Source of the DNA: Emticicia sp. CRIBPO
Lineage (GTDB): Bacteria > Bacteroidota > Bacteroidia > Cytophagales > Spirosomataceae
Assembly: GCF_009905725.1 (NCBI RefSeq)
Contig: NZ_JAAAKV010000006.1
Span: forward strand, 248,001-312,000
Direction of reading: 5' to 3'
DNA: 64,000 nt
The notes beneath the pieces are model-generated. The model was not told the origin of the DNA, made no database searches, and saw only the letters and a list, made by a program, of their open reading frames with translations. The position numbers and the translations under genes were made by a program. Position 1 is the stretch's first letter. The number at the start of each line of letters is the position of its first letter. Positions 43,607-51,934 of the stretch are shown piece by piece.

Positions 43607-46492
43607 TTATTTAAAGCTCAATAAATAGGTGCTTAAGTCGGATAACTCCTGTTCTTTCAGCCCCAATGCCGTAGGATCGGGCATCAGCGAATCCTTCATT
43701 TTTTCCTTCTTCCCGATGTCGGTTATTTTAATGACCTGGATTTTCCCGGAAGGGTCTTTCAGGCTGATATTTTTCCCATCATCACCAATGATAAACCCAA
43801 AGTAGCTTTTACCGGCTTTAGTTACCACCGACCAGCTCTCAAATCCGAAAACAATGTTCGCGGAAGGGTTGATGACAGCGTCCAGCAGACTGAGTTTATC
43901 AAATTTGGTGTGGATGCTGGTCAGGTCCGGCCCCACATCGTTGCCGTTTTCCCCATGTCTGTGGCAGGTGGTGCAATAGGTAGCGTAAATCACCTTGCCT
44001 TTCTCTGCATCCCCTTTCATCCTGGCTACAAAATCGAGTTTAAGCGGAGAGCCATTTCTCGGAAAAAACTGGCTGGCCATGATCCTGACACTCTGACTCG
44101 GATTCTTAAAAATGATGTCGCTTACTTCTTTGGCGATATCGTCGCTTAACTGGTAGGCTGCCCTCATGTCACAGAGAATACCACCCCCATCAGGGTCTTT
44201 AGCCATTTGCTGAGCCACCGCTATTTTCTCAGTCAGCGGTGTTTTAGGATCCCTCAGTTTATCTTTTGCCACCAGCATTTTCTTCATTTGCGGGGTCATG
44301 ATTTCTCCGGCCACGGCCTCCCAGTTCATGTGATCCGCCCAGTCGTTGGTTTTTCTGAAATTGACCCACCATAAGGCTTGTACGGACACATCTTTTAAGG
44401 CTGATTTTGACAAGGCTATCATCGCCACAGCCGCCGGTTTTTCAGGGATAAAAGCAAGGGCAGTCAGCAATTTGGCCCTGTTTTTAACCGAAGTCTTACT
44501 GTTATTTGCTCTTGTCTTTATTTCTTCAATTGCTGATTTCGGGTGCAGTCTCCACAATAAATTGATCTGCTGGTCTTCCGAAAGGTCTGACTTCATTGTT
44601 TTAATGATTTCATACACTTCCGTTTCCTTCCTGTCGGAAGCCGTTCCGAGGGCTTCCAGGTACCATGGGTCCCTTCCGTCATATTGTTTGATAAGGGTAG
44701 TTATGATGTCTTTGGATGCATCAAAAGAAACATCTCTCAAAGCAATCGCCACCTCTCGGCGGATATCCGGAGACGGGTCGTTCATCATTTTCCGGGCTAA
44801 CTTCGTCACGTCTTTTTCCTGACCTTTCAAAGCCCTGAATGCCACCAGTCGCAGGTTCTCATCAGATGAGGTCAGTAGTTTTTCAGCTTCTGCCTTACCT
44901 GCATTACCCAATTGGGTCAACAGCCAGACGGCCCTCGCCCGGTGAAAAGGGTTTTCAGCAGTCAGTAGTTTTTTTACTGCAGGAACCGATGATTCCCCAC
45001 CTTTCAGCAAGGCTTCAAAACCCAGGTAACGGACATTCTGTGCAGGATTTTTCAATACCTCCACCTGATTTTCAGGGGTAGAAAGATCTATTTTAGGTAA
45101 AGTCAGTTTTTTGCCTTTCGGGGTCAGTCTGTAAATACGGCCATAGCCCAGCTTATCATGCATGGCGTGACCACCTACGATCGGATCGTACCAGTCGGCA
45201 ATAAAAATAGACCCGTCTACAGAAGCACACACATCCGAAGGCCTGAACCATTTGGATTTGTCCTGCCCGGTTTCATACCAGTCATATTTTTCGCTGGACT
45301 GCGGCCCCTGTGAACTCACCAGGTCATTGCGGTTCAGGTCAAAGCCCGCCCCGTTTTTCTTCGGGAAATAATTGAATATCACGTTCCGGCCTGCTTCAGA
45401 ACTCATGAGCATACCCCGGTATTTCGGACCGAAAGCATCTCCTTCATAAAAATGGACGCCCGTCGGCGAACCGGCCCCGGTGTTGTCCCCGGCTGGCATC
45501 ACACCCGGATCTTCCTGGTGCCACGAGGCCGTAAAAATATCCTGTCCCGGACGCCTGTCGGCCACCCAAAACCTGGTGCCGTCTGCTGAAAAATAACCGG
45601 CATTGCCGTTTTCCATCAGGTAGCTGGTACGACAGGCAATCACCTGGTCGTCATTGTCATTCTGCCACATGTTTCCGTATGAATCCATGGCTACTTCATA
45701 GGAATTCCTGAAGTTGTGCCCCATCACTTTCAATCCCTTTCCGTCTTTTCCTACCCCCAGGGCCAGGCCTCCTACCCAGATCCTGCCATCGTCAGAGACT
45801 TGTTTCCCCTGGTTCTTGAGGTTGTAAGGCGTTCCTCCGGCATAAGAACTTCCGGAACGCAGAGTCCAGCCGGCTTTGTCCGTCACGATGTGCGGGCCCG
45901 CGTTTCCGGTGTTGAAAAAGAACTGTCCGTCAGGAGCCATCACCCCGGAGTGCAGCGAGTGGTCATGGTCCAATCCGCCGAAACCGGTCAGAAATACTTC
46001 TCTTTTATCCGCCTTGTCGTCTCCGTCTTCATCTGTATAAATGTAAATATTCGGAGCGGCAGAAACGTATACTTTGTTGCCCACCACGGCAATGCCCAAT
46101 GGTGACTTCATGTCCTTGTCTTCTACAAAAACCGTCGACTTATCCGCTTTGCCGTCCTGATCGGTATCCTCAAGAATCATCACCCGCTCTCCTTTTTCGT
46201 GGTTGAGTCTTTTGTCGGGTTTATTATTAAAATCCCGGTAATTGACCGCTTCCGTCACCCAAACCCTGCCCCTGGCATCAATATCGATATTTGTCGGGTT
46301 ATAAAACATAGGTGATTCAGCCCAAAGGGTAATTTCCATGTCTTCAGGACAGTAAAGTTTTGAAGAATCATCCGCCGCAAATGAGAACGGTAAATCAGTC
46401 GTCCTGAATTTACTCCCGGACTCCATGCTCTTAAAAGAAATAGTTATTAAAATGACGGCAGACAGCAGCCCTGTCAGAAGTTTTTTGTTCAT
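43607..46492 (-). CDS. PVC-type haem-binding dehydrogenase (beta-propeller, HEAT repeats, cytochrome c)
   Basis: A 961-residue exported protein. After a signal anchor (residues 1-22) comes a beta-propeller of the membrane-bound dehydrogenase type (about 45-460; ITLWAESPMFYNPTNIDIDA, then VFLTGFGGLDHDHSLHSGV). A HEAT-repeat region follows (about 470-800; NPFHRARAVWLLTQLGN, SPDIRREVAIALRDVS). A C-terminal cytochrome c domain has CTTCH at residues 840-844 and a probable Met ligand at 937 (SLMPDP). It probably passes electrons from a sugar oxidation to the respiratory chain. It lies in the middle of the carbohydrate cluster. Confidence 0.88.
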   Translation of the reverse strand: MNKKLLTGLLSAVILITISFKSMESGSKFRTTDLPFSFAADDSSKLYCPEDMEITLWAESPMFYNPTNIDIDARGRVWVTEAVNYRDFNNKPDKRLNHEKGERVMILEDTDQDGKADKSTVFVEDKDMKSPLGIAVVGNKVYVSAAPNIYIYTDEDGDDKADKREVFLTGFGGLDHDHSLHSGVMAPDGQFFFNTGNAGPHIVTDKAGWTLRSGSSYAGGTPYNLKNQGKQVSDDGRIWVGGLALGVGKDGKGLKVMGHNFRNSYEVAMDSYGNMWQNDNDDQVIACRTSYLMENGNAGYFSADGTRFWVADRRPGQDIFTASWHQEDPGVMPAGDNTGAGSPTGVHFYEGDAFGPKYRGMLMSSEAGRNVIFNYFPKKNGAGFDLNRNDLVSSQGPQSSEKYDWYETGQDKSKWFRPSDVCASVDGSIFIADWYDPIVGGHAMHDKLGYGRIYRLTPKGKKLTLPKIDLSTPENQVEVLKNPAQNVRYLGFEALLKGGESSVPAVKKLLTAENPFHRARAVWLLTQLGNAGKAEAEKLLTSSDENLRLVAFRALKGQEKDVTKLARKMMNDPSPDIRREVAIALRDVSFDASKDIITTLIKQYDGRDPWYLEALGTASDRKETEVYEIIKTMKSDLSEDQQINLLWRLHPKSAIEEIKTRANNSKTSVKNRAKLLTALAFIPEKPAAVAMIALSKSALKDVSVQALWWVNFRKTNDWADHMNWEAVAGEIMTPQMKKMLVAKDKLRDPKTPLTEKIAVAQQMAKDPDGGGILCDMRAAYQLSDDIAKEVSDIIFKNPSQSVRIMASQFFPRNGSPLKLDFVARMKGDAEKGKVIYATYCTTCHRHGENGNDVGPDLTSIHTKFDKLSLLDAVINPSANIVFGFESWSVVTKAGKSYFGFIIGDDGKNISLKDPSGKIQVIKITDIGKKEKMKDSLMPDPTALGLKEQELSDLSTYLLSFK

Positions 46493-46501
46493 TTTTAAAG
46501 G

Positions 46502-47374
46502 TTATTTAGGGAATACAGACCTTAGGTATCTTAAATTTTCGACATAACTTTCAAACATTGGTTTGCCCGGGGGGATGGCCCCTTCAATCTGCATCCATCC
46601 TTTGTATTTAATTTCCTTCAGGCACTTTTTCACTTCCTGGAAATCGACCCTACCTTGTCCCAGTAAAAAGTCATTTTCTTTGGCGTGTACTTCGCAGATC
46701 ATCTTCTGCTTACCCAAGGACCTGATCTCATCATAAATCGGATACCCCATGGTGGTAGAATTCGCCACGTCATAATATACCCGGAGATTGGGCGACCCCA
46801 CTTCATTGATAATATGCATGTGTTCAGCCTCATTCAACCAGGATTCTATCCCGAAAGTAACGCCTGCTGCCTCGGCCTTCGGCATTACCTTTTTAAATTT
46901 TTCAATAACTGCTTTTGTACCTTCCGGGTCATTTTTCAGGTCATTTTTATAGAAAAAGGCCAGAAGAATCACCTTAACACCGAGCACTTTGGCTACGTCA
47001 ATCGAATCTTCCACCCATTTATCTGTGCGTGGATCAGATTTGTAAGGCACGCCGTTCAGTTCTCCGAGACCTAATCCCGAACATTTGATATTGTATTTTT
47101 TGAAAGCATCCAGGTATTGTTTCTGGATTTTCGGGTCTCTTAAATGCATGTCGTTCGCGGCCGATCCCATGTTGACCTGCAAACCGTCAAGTCCGAGATT
47201 GGCGGCCACCTCAACCCCTCCCACATCATAGTTTTTCCCGATGGACCAGTCGCAGGCTCCGATACCGATGCCCATGGATTTAAACTCTTTGAAAACAGAT
47301 GGCAAAACCATCGCAGAAGCCAGCAGAGACGCAGAGCTTTGCAATGCCTCCCTTCTTGAAATCAGATTTTTCAT
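46502..47374 (-). CDS. Exported TIM-barrel sugar phosphate isomerase/epimerase-like protein (second)
   Basis: A 290-residue xylose isomerase-like TIM barrel with a twin-arginine-like leader (SRREALQSSASLLASAMVLP). Metal-binding segments are GVTFGIESWLNEAEH, NLRVYYDVANSTTMGYP and MICEVHAKENDFLLGQG, with a final IEGAI strand. It is only distantly related to the other TIM-barrel gene in the cluster, so the two probably act on different intermediates or positions. It begins 25 nt after the UlaG-like gene and is followed after 9 nt by the cytochrome gene. Confidence 0.88.
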   Translation of the reverse strand: MKNLISRREALQSSASLLASAMVLPSVFKEFKSMGIGIGACDWSIGKNYDVGGVEVAANLGLDGLQVNMGSAANDMHLRDPKIQKQYLDAFKKYNIKCSGLGLGELNGVPYKSDPRTDKWVEDSIDVAKVLGVKVILLAFFYKNDLKNDPEGTKAVIEKFKKVMPKAEAAGVTFGIESWLNEAEHMHIINEVGSPNLRVYYDVANSTTMGYPIYDEIRSLGKQKMICEVHAKENDFLLGQGRVDFQEVKKCLKEIKYKGWMQIEGAIPPGKPMFESYVENLRYLRSVFPK

Positions 47375-47399
47375 TCAGATATCTTGTTAATCATGTCCG

Positions 47400-48245
47400 T
47401 TAAATTCCATAGACAACACCTTCTCCCAATTCCAGCACTTTATAGCTGACTCCATATTCTTCACATGCTTCTTCAAACTCCTTTGGATCAGCAGTGTTAA
47501 ATTCAAAAAGGTCATAATGGTGTGGAATAACCAGTTTTGCCCCTATTTCTTTGCCTAACCTGGCTGCTTCTTCAGCATTCAGATTCCCGGCTACTTTCCG
47601 CTCTGGTTTATTGCCGTTAATAGGCAAAAAAGCCACATCTATATTAAAGGGTTTCAATATATCCACAATGCCCTCATACCAGAGTGTATCTCCTGAATGA
47701 TAGACCGAATATTCTCCGAACTGTGCCACAAAACCCATGAACTTACATTCTCCTTTTTCATTTCGCTCCAGTTCATTGTGTGCCGCCGGAACGCCGTGAA
47801 TTTTGAATCCTTTCCACTCAAAGCTAAGCCCGTCGTTCAACCCCACCGGAAAATCTTCCGGACATTTCAGCCTGTCACAGACAAAACTCCGGTTGGCTTC
47901 CGGTATAATGAATTTTATATCTTCATTATTCTTCAGAATGGGCATCAGCGTCTCCGCATCCAGGTGGTCGGTATGGTTGTGCGATGAAGTAACGATATCA
48001 ATAAAGTCCAATCCCTCCGGGGCAACAACCAGCTCGCTCATTCTGACATGAGGCTTGGCAGTATACTGGTATTTGACACTCAGCGAATCAGACAAATACG
48101 GATCAAACAACAGATGTCTCCCCTGCCAGCTGATCAGAAATCCGCTTTGAGCCAGCCACCAGATTTTAAATCCGGAAGGACTATCGAAGGATTTTATATC
48201 TGCTAAAATCTTCCCGTCTTGTTGTCTGGGTTTGATGAGACTCAT
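47400..48245 (-). CDS. UlaG-like metallo-beta-lactamase-fold hydrolase
   Basis: A 281-residue cytoplasmic hydrolase. The metal site is His89-x-His91-x-Asp93-His94 (SSHNHTDHLD), with further ligands in VYHSGDTLWYEG and in IPHHYDLFEFNTADP near residue 250. The opening WLAQSGFLISWQGRHLLFDPY and the PINGNKPER segment place it with UlaG, the L-ascorbate-6-phosphate lactonase. A sugar-lactone substrate is therefore a reasonable guess, and it would fit oxidation of a sugar by the neighbouring dehydrogenase. It overlaps the MetE-like gene by 4 nt. Confidence 0.85.
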   Translation of the reverse strand: MSLIKPRQQDGKILADIKSFDSPSGFKIWWLAQSGFLISWQGRHLLFDPYLSDSLSVKYQYTAKPHVRMSELVVAPEGLDFIDIVTSSHNHTDHLDAETLMPILKNNEDIKFIIPEANRSFVCDRLKCPEDFPVGLNDGLSFEWKGFKIHGVPAAHNELERNEKGECKFMGFVAQFGEYSVYHSGDTLWYEGIVDILKPFNIDVAFLPINGNKPERKVAGNLNAEEAARLGKEIGAKLVIPHHYDLFEFNTADPKEFEEACEEYGVSYKVLELGEGVVYGI

Positions 48246-49276
48246 ACCTCCAGCTTTTTTCTGGTTTGTCTGGCAGCCTCACACATGTTGGCCAGTTTCT
48301 GGCGGGTAGCCCAGCGGGCAGTCTGAGACATGCCGCAATCCGGTGCAACGGCCAGTTTTTCGGCAGGAACATATTTCAGACATTTATCAATACGCTCCAT
48401 CACGTCTTCCACTGTTTCGATATAATAGCTTTTGACATCAATGACACCTACGGCCACGTCCATTTTTTCGGCAAAACGTTCTAGCAGATGTACTTCGGCG
48501 AAATTGAGCACCGTCATTTCCGTATGAATTTCGTCTACGTTCATGTCCAGAAAATCAGGCAACATCGGGGCAATGGTTTTCTTTCCGACGGACCGGCCCT
48601 TGAAATTGCCAAAACAGAGGTGTGTTCCGATCCTGGTTTTACCCACGATCCCGCTCACAGTCCTGTTAAAAATATCTACAAATCTTTTGGTGTCTTCACG
48701 ATATGCATAGCATGACATAGAGGGCTCATCAATACAGATCTCCTGAGCTCCCGCCGCCACCAGGGCTTCCAGTTCCCTGGCTACCACGGGGATCAGTGCT
48801 TCTGTAATTTCCCAGCGGTCTTTGTAGATTTCACCCGGCAGCATCCTGCCCGACAAAGTATAAGGACCGGGAATGGAAGCTTTCAATATCTTACCGGCCG
48901 GAGCCAGTCTTTTCAAACGGTTGTATTCTTCTACTACACCCAGGCCTTTAGGAGCCGTCAGGGGCTCTACGACCGTATGTTTGCCACGCTGGTCATGGGC
49001 CGGAGGACCAAACTTCCTGGTTTCTTCATGATTCGGTTGCAATCCTTTGATAAAGCCGTAGAACGAAAGGTTAAAATCCAGGCGGGTTTGTTCACCGTCG
49101 GTGATGACGTCCAGCCCGGCGGTCACCTGGTCGTGGATGGCATTGACCACAGCATCTTCAATCATTTCGCTGAGGTCGGCTTTGCCGAATTTATCCAGGT
49201 TCTCAGAGGCGAATTCGAGCCATCCCGGAAAAGGCCATGATCCAACAACAGTGGTTTTAACAGGTATCGGTTGCAT
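48242..49276 (-). CDS. MetE-like (cobalamin-independent methionine synthase) methyltransferase, core domain only
   Basis: A 344-residue TIM-barrel protein equivalent to the catalytic C-terminal half of MetE, without the N-terminal half. The zinc ligands are all present: His219 and Cys221 (GTHLCFGN), Glu253 (EIHTEMTVLN) and Cys314 (APDCGMSQTARW). The acidic substrate loop EICIDEPSMSCY is also kept. Such core-only proteins transfer methyl groups to thiols from donors that are often unknown. Placement in a sugar cluster, overlapping the UlaG-like gene, suggests a methylated substrate or a C-C or C-O bond reaction rather than housekeeping methionine synthesis. Confidence 0.85.
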   Translation of the reverse strand: MQPIPVKTTVVGSWPFPGWLEFASENLDKFGKADLSEMIEDAVVNAIHDQVTAGLDVITDGEQTRLDFNLSFYGFIKGLQPNHEETRKFGPPAHDQRGKHTVVEPLTAPKGLGVVEEYNRLKRLAPAGKILKASIPGPYTLSGRMLPGEIYKDRWEITEALIPVVARELEALVAAGAQEICIDEPSMSCYAYREDTKRFVDIFNRTVSGIVGKTRIGTHLCFGNFKGRSVGKKTIAPMLPDFLDMNVDEIHTEMTVLNFAEVHLLERFAEKMDVAVGVIDVKSYYIETVEDVMERIDKCLKYVPAEKLAVAPDCGMSQTARWATRQKLANMCEAARQTRKKLEV

Positions 49277-49289
49277 ATTTTTAATTGGT

Positions 49290-49733
49290 TTAGTCCTGAA
49301 TGAGTCTTCTGTGATAATTGATTTGCCCCAGATGATAATTAAAGTGCCCGTATAAATGAATCAGGAAAAATTCATTGGTATTGGCCCCTCCCTGGTATTC
49401 TTCCGTATGGTTGGCAGCTAAAATTTCAGGGCTTATACTGCCTAAAACCTCAGCGATCATTTTCCTTGTATCGTCAATCTGGCGGGTGAGCTGCTCTCTC
49501 GGAACATCTTTATCCGAAAATTCCAGGGGTCTGTCACGCACATAATCCGTCCCGCCGATCTGGGCACCGATATAATGATTGAGGTTTCCCATCAGGTGAA
49601 GACACAGGTTTCCGGCCGAATTTTTAATTTCATTTTTGATCAGCCAGAGTGACGATTCATCCGGATACGCTTCCAGCTCGTCTCTCAGTCTTTTCAGATC
49701 ACGTTCATAAAGGGTCTTTAATGATTCAATCAT
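49290..49733 (-). CDS. DinB-like four-helix protein
   Basis: A 147-residue DinB/YfiT-superfamily protein. It shows the metal-binding His pattern: HLMGNLNHYIG in helix 2 and HLYGHFNYHLGQINYHRR near the C-terminus. Members are thiol-dependent transferases or of unknown role (DUF1572-type). It lies 13 nt before the MetE-like gene and 4 nt after a GNAT gene, inside the cluster. Some members of this superfamily use bacillithiol, which many Bacteroidota make, but the sequence does not show its thiol. Confidence 0.75.
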   Translation of the reverse strand: MIESLKTLYERDLKRLRDELEAYPDESSLWLIKNEIKNSAGNLCLHLMGNLNHYIGAQIGGTDYVRDRPLEFSDKDVPREQLTRQIDDTRKMIAEVLGSISPEILAANHTEEYQGGANTNEFFLIHLYGHFNYHLGQINYHRRLIQD

Positions 49734-49737
49734 ATTT

Positions 49738-50157
49738 TCAGAGCTTGATTTGCATTTTTATATATTCCATTCCTCTTTCATTGTAGGTAAATACCTCAGA
49801 GCTTTCTTTCATCCCGAATTTCTTATAAAACGGGGCGGCCGTAAGCCTGGCATCACAGTTCAAAGTCTTTATTCCCATTCTCCTGGCTTCGTCGATCAGG
49901 AAGTTCAGCAGCCTGGCCCCGTAGCCTTTCCCCTGGAAATCCTTTTCCGTGGCAAACTTCCTGAACCTGGCTTCATCGCCTTTAGCAAACAGGGAGATAA
50001 CAGAGATCAGCGTGTCATTTTCGAACAATCCGAAATGAATGCCCTCTTCGTCATTGTCGATTTTAACAAATTCGATATCCTTGTCCGGCCACATCACCCT
50101 TTGCCTGACGGGCCATGTTTCCGGTGCTTTTATCTCACGAATGCTGATCCGATACAT
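49738..50157 (-). CDS. GNAT-family N-acetyltransferase
   Basis: A 139-residue acetyltransferase with the acetyl-CoA motif A (RKFATEKDFQGKGYGARLLN) at about residues 67-86 and a motif B region FYKKFGMKESSEVF near 111. It is a single GNAT domain of normal length. Its start overlaps the end of the SIS gene by 23 nt, which points to tight coupling. The substrate cannot be inferred; amino sugar or amine acetylation would be plausible beside a SIS-domain protein. Confidence 0.85.
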   Translation of the reverse strand: MYRISIREIKAPETWPVRQRVMWPDKDIEFVKIDNDEEGIHFGLFENDTLISVISLFAKGDEARFRKFATEKDFQGKGYGARLLNFLIDEARRMGIKTLNCDARLTAAPFYKKFGMKESSEVFTYNERGMEYIKMQIKL

Positions 50158-50941
50158 AACTCTGAATTCCTAAATTTTTATACATTCCTGCGATCCTGTG
50201 GGCGTGTTCATCATAAGCGGCTTCGAATAACTCCACAGCCCTTTCTGCTCCCACTACTGCCCCGGCACTCAATACCTTTGGCGGCCGGCCCGCTTGAGTG
50301 AGAAGATTAGCCGTTTCGGCTTTGATACTGTTGATGATCATACAAGAGCCCACTGTTGAACCCGGAGCCACAGGAGTGTCCAGCCCTTCTATCCTGATCA
50401 TGGCATCACCCACCGGGGCTCCTGAATCCAGCACCAAGTCACAGAAATCCTGGAGTTTCAAACCGTCTACCCTTTTGCTGGTACTGACCTCTGAATGACT
50501 TTTTGAGATAATTCCCACTGTCTTAATACCGTTTTTCCTGAAGATCTCTGCCATCTCAATCGGCACCACGTTACATCCGGACGAAGAAATCACCAAAGCC
50601 GTATCAACCGGTGAAAGGTCAAAATTCCGCAGGATTTTCTCCGCAAAACCCGGCACATTCTCAAGAAACATGGCCTGACGCTGTCCGTTGGCTCCCACGA
50701 CCAGGTTGTGAAAAGTAAGGGATAGTTCAACAATAGGATTAAAACCGGGGAAAGAACCATAACGCGGCCACATTTCCTCGACCATAATGCGGCTGTGTCC
50801 GCTGCCGAAAACATGCACCATCCGGCCGGCGAGTATTGACTCTGCAAACCATTCAGCCGCCTTGGCTATGTTGACTTCCTGGGCAGCTACGGTTCTGATC
50901 AGCTCACTGCATTTTTCAAGATATTGAGAGGTATATGACAT
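50135..50941 (-). CDS. SIS-domain sugar isomerase-like protein (UPF0309 type)
   Basis: A 268-residue phosphosugar-binding protein. The SIS fold is seen in MVHVFGSGHSRIMVEEMWPR near residue 40, then DTALVISSSGCNVVPIEMAE near 133 and VGIISKSHSEVSTSKR. The GSGHS-x8-RYG pattern and the C-terminal NLLTQAG-PPKVLSAG region match UPF0309 proteins, a branch distinct from MurQ and GmhA. It probably binds a phosphorylated sugar, perhaps the product of the ROK kinase encoded 33 nt upstream. Confidence 0.85.
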   Translation of the reverse strand: MSYTSQYLEKCSELIRTVAAQEVNIAKAAEWFAESILAGRMVHVFGSGHSRIMVEEMWPRYGSFPGFNPIVELSLTFHNLVVGANGQRQAMFLENVPGFAEKILRNFDLSPVDTALVISSSGCNVVPIEMAEIFRKNGIKTVGIISKSHSEVSTSKRVDGLKLQDFCDLVLDSGAPVGDAMIRIEGLDTPVAPGSTVGSCMIINSIKAETANLLTQAGRPPKVLSAGAVVGAERAVELFEAAYDEHAHRIAGMYKNLGIQSYVSDQHS

Positions 50942-50974
50942 TTTATAAAGATTGGGCCCGAAGGCTTTTTTTGA

Positions 50975-51865
50975 TTAACTGATTTTATTTAAAGCAAATC
51001 CTGCTGCCCCGATAGCCCCCGCCAGGTCTCCGAACTGGGCCTGCCTGATCAAAGTGGTTTTTCCGGCCGGCCTGAATTCATACAGATCGAGGAATCTCAT
51101 CAAAGGCTCATACAGGTCTTTATCCGCAAGGGTGATTCCTCCGGCCAGTACGATGATTTCAGGAGAAAGCAGATTGATCAGGGAGCTCAGAGCCACCGCC
51201 AGTTTCCTCACAGAATCCAGCCACAGCCAGGTGGCATAATGATCCCCTTTGCGATAGGCCCCGACAAGATCGAGTGTACTTTCATATTGTCCTCTGGACC
51301 GCCTTTTAATGGAATAATTGCCAATGGCATACTCCAGGCTTCCGGGTATCCCAAGAATACTTTCTTCATCATCCCCCGTGTTGAGCGAGATATGACCAAG
51401 ATGCCCCGCCATTTGTGATAAGCCCTGGTGCAGCTCCCCGTTCAGCATGATGCCTCCACCGACGCCGGTACCCAAAGTAAGCAGTAAAGCATTTTTGTAG
51501 TCTTTGGCCGATCCGAAACGGGCCTCAGCCATCAGGGCCGCGTGAGCATCATTAATGACATAGGTTTTCTGCCCAAAATAAGCTCCCCAGTTAAAGTTCT
51601 CCAGCCCATGCAGCCGGTTGGGCAGGTGGGCAATACAGGCGTTGTCCTGGTCCGGCAAGCCGGGGGCAGACAAGCCGATCACTTCCACAGGCTCATCCGT
51701 GAGAGCACGGAGATAGGATACCATTTCAAGCACATTTTTTCGCCAGAGGCCCTCCTGATCATCCCGGGTTGAAATATAATGCTGCTGCATAATTTCTCCG
51801 CCTTCCCTGATCAGGATGCCTTTGACTACCGTACCGCCAAGGTCAATACCAATGGCTGTTTTCAT
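50975..51865 (-). CDS. ROK-family sugar kinase without the zinc-binding cysteines
   Basis: A 296-residue ROK protein. The phosphate loop is AIGIDLGGTVVKG at the N-terminus and LTLGTGVGGGIMLNGEL follows near residue 128. The ROK zinc motif, normally CxCGxxGC followed by LE, reads in this region GDDEESILGIPGSLE and has no cysteine. The catalytic Asp in YVINDAHAALMAEARFG is kept. There is no DNA-binding domain, so a kinase is more likely than a repressor. The start is the ATG at 51865; an upstream TTG-type frame adds 10 residues and is less likely. The repeat unit at 51908 separates it from the SDR gene. Confidence 0.85.
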   Translation of the reverse strand: MKTAIGIDLGGTVVKGILIREGGEIMQQHYISTRDDQEGLWRKNVLEMVSYLRALTDEPVEVIGLSAPGLPDQDNACIAHLPNRLHGLENFNWGAYFGQKTYVINDAHAALMAEARFGSAKDYKNALLLTLGTGVGGGIMLNGELHQGLSQMAGHLGHISLNTGDDEESILGIPGSLEYAIGNYSIKRRSRGQYESTLDLVGAYRKGDHYATWLWLDSVRKLAVALSSLINLLSPEIIVLAGGITLADKDLYEPLMRFLDLYEFRPAGKTTLIRQAQFGDLAGAIGAAGFALNKIS

Positions 51866-51907
51866 ATATTTAAGGTTGAATAAAAGATACAACAATTATT
51901 TATGTGA

Positions 51908-51934
51908 GTCCGTGCCTTGAGGCACAGACCTACC
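51908..51934. repeat. Single palindromic repeat unit inside an operon
   Basis: GTCCGTGCCTTGAGGCACAG and then ACCTAC, with core GCCTTGAGGC at 51914-51923. It matches the units at 38.5 and 39.6 kb. The CTA within its terminal CTAC forms the stop codon of the minus-strand SDR gene. Confidence 0.8.
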
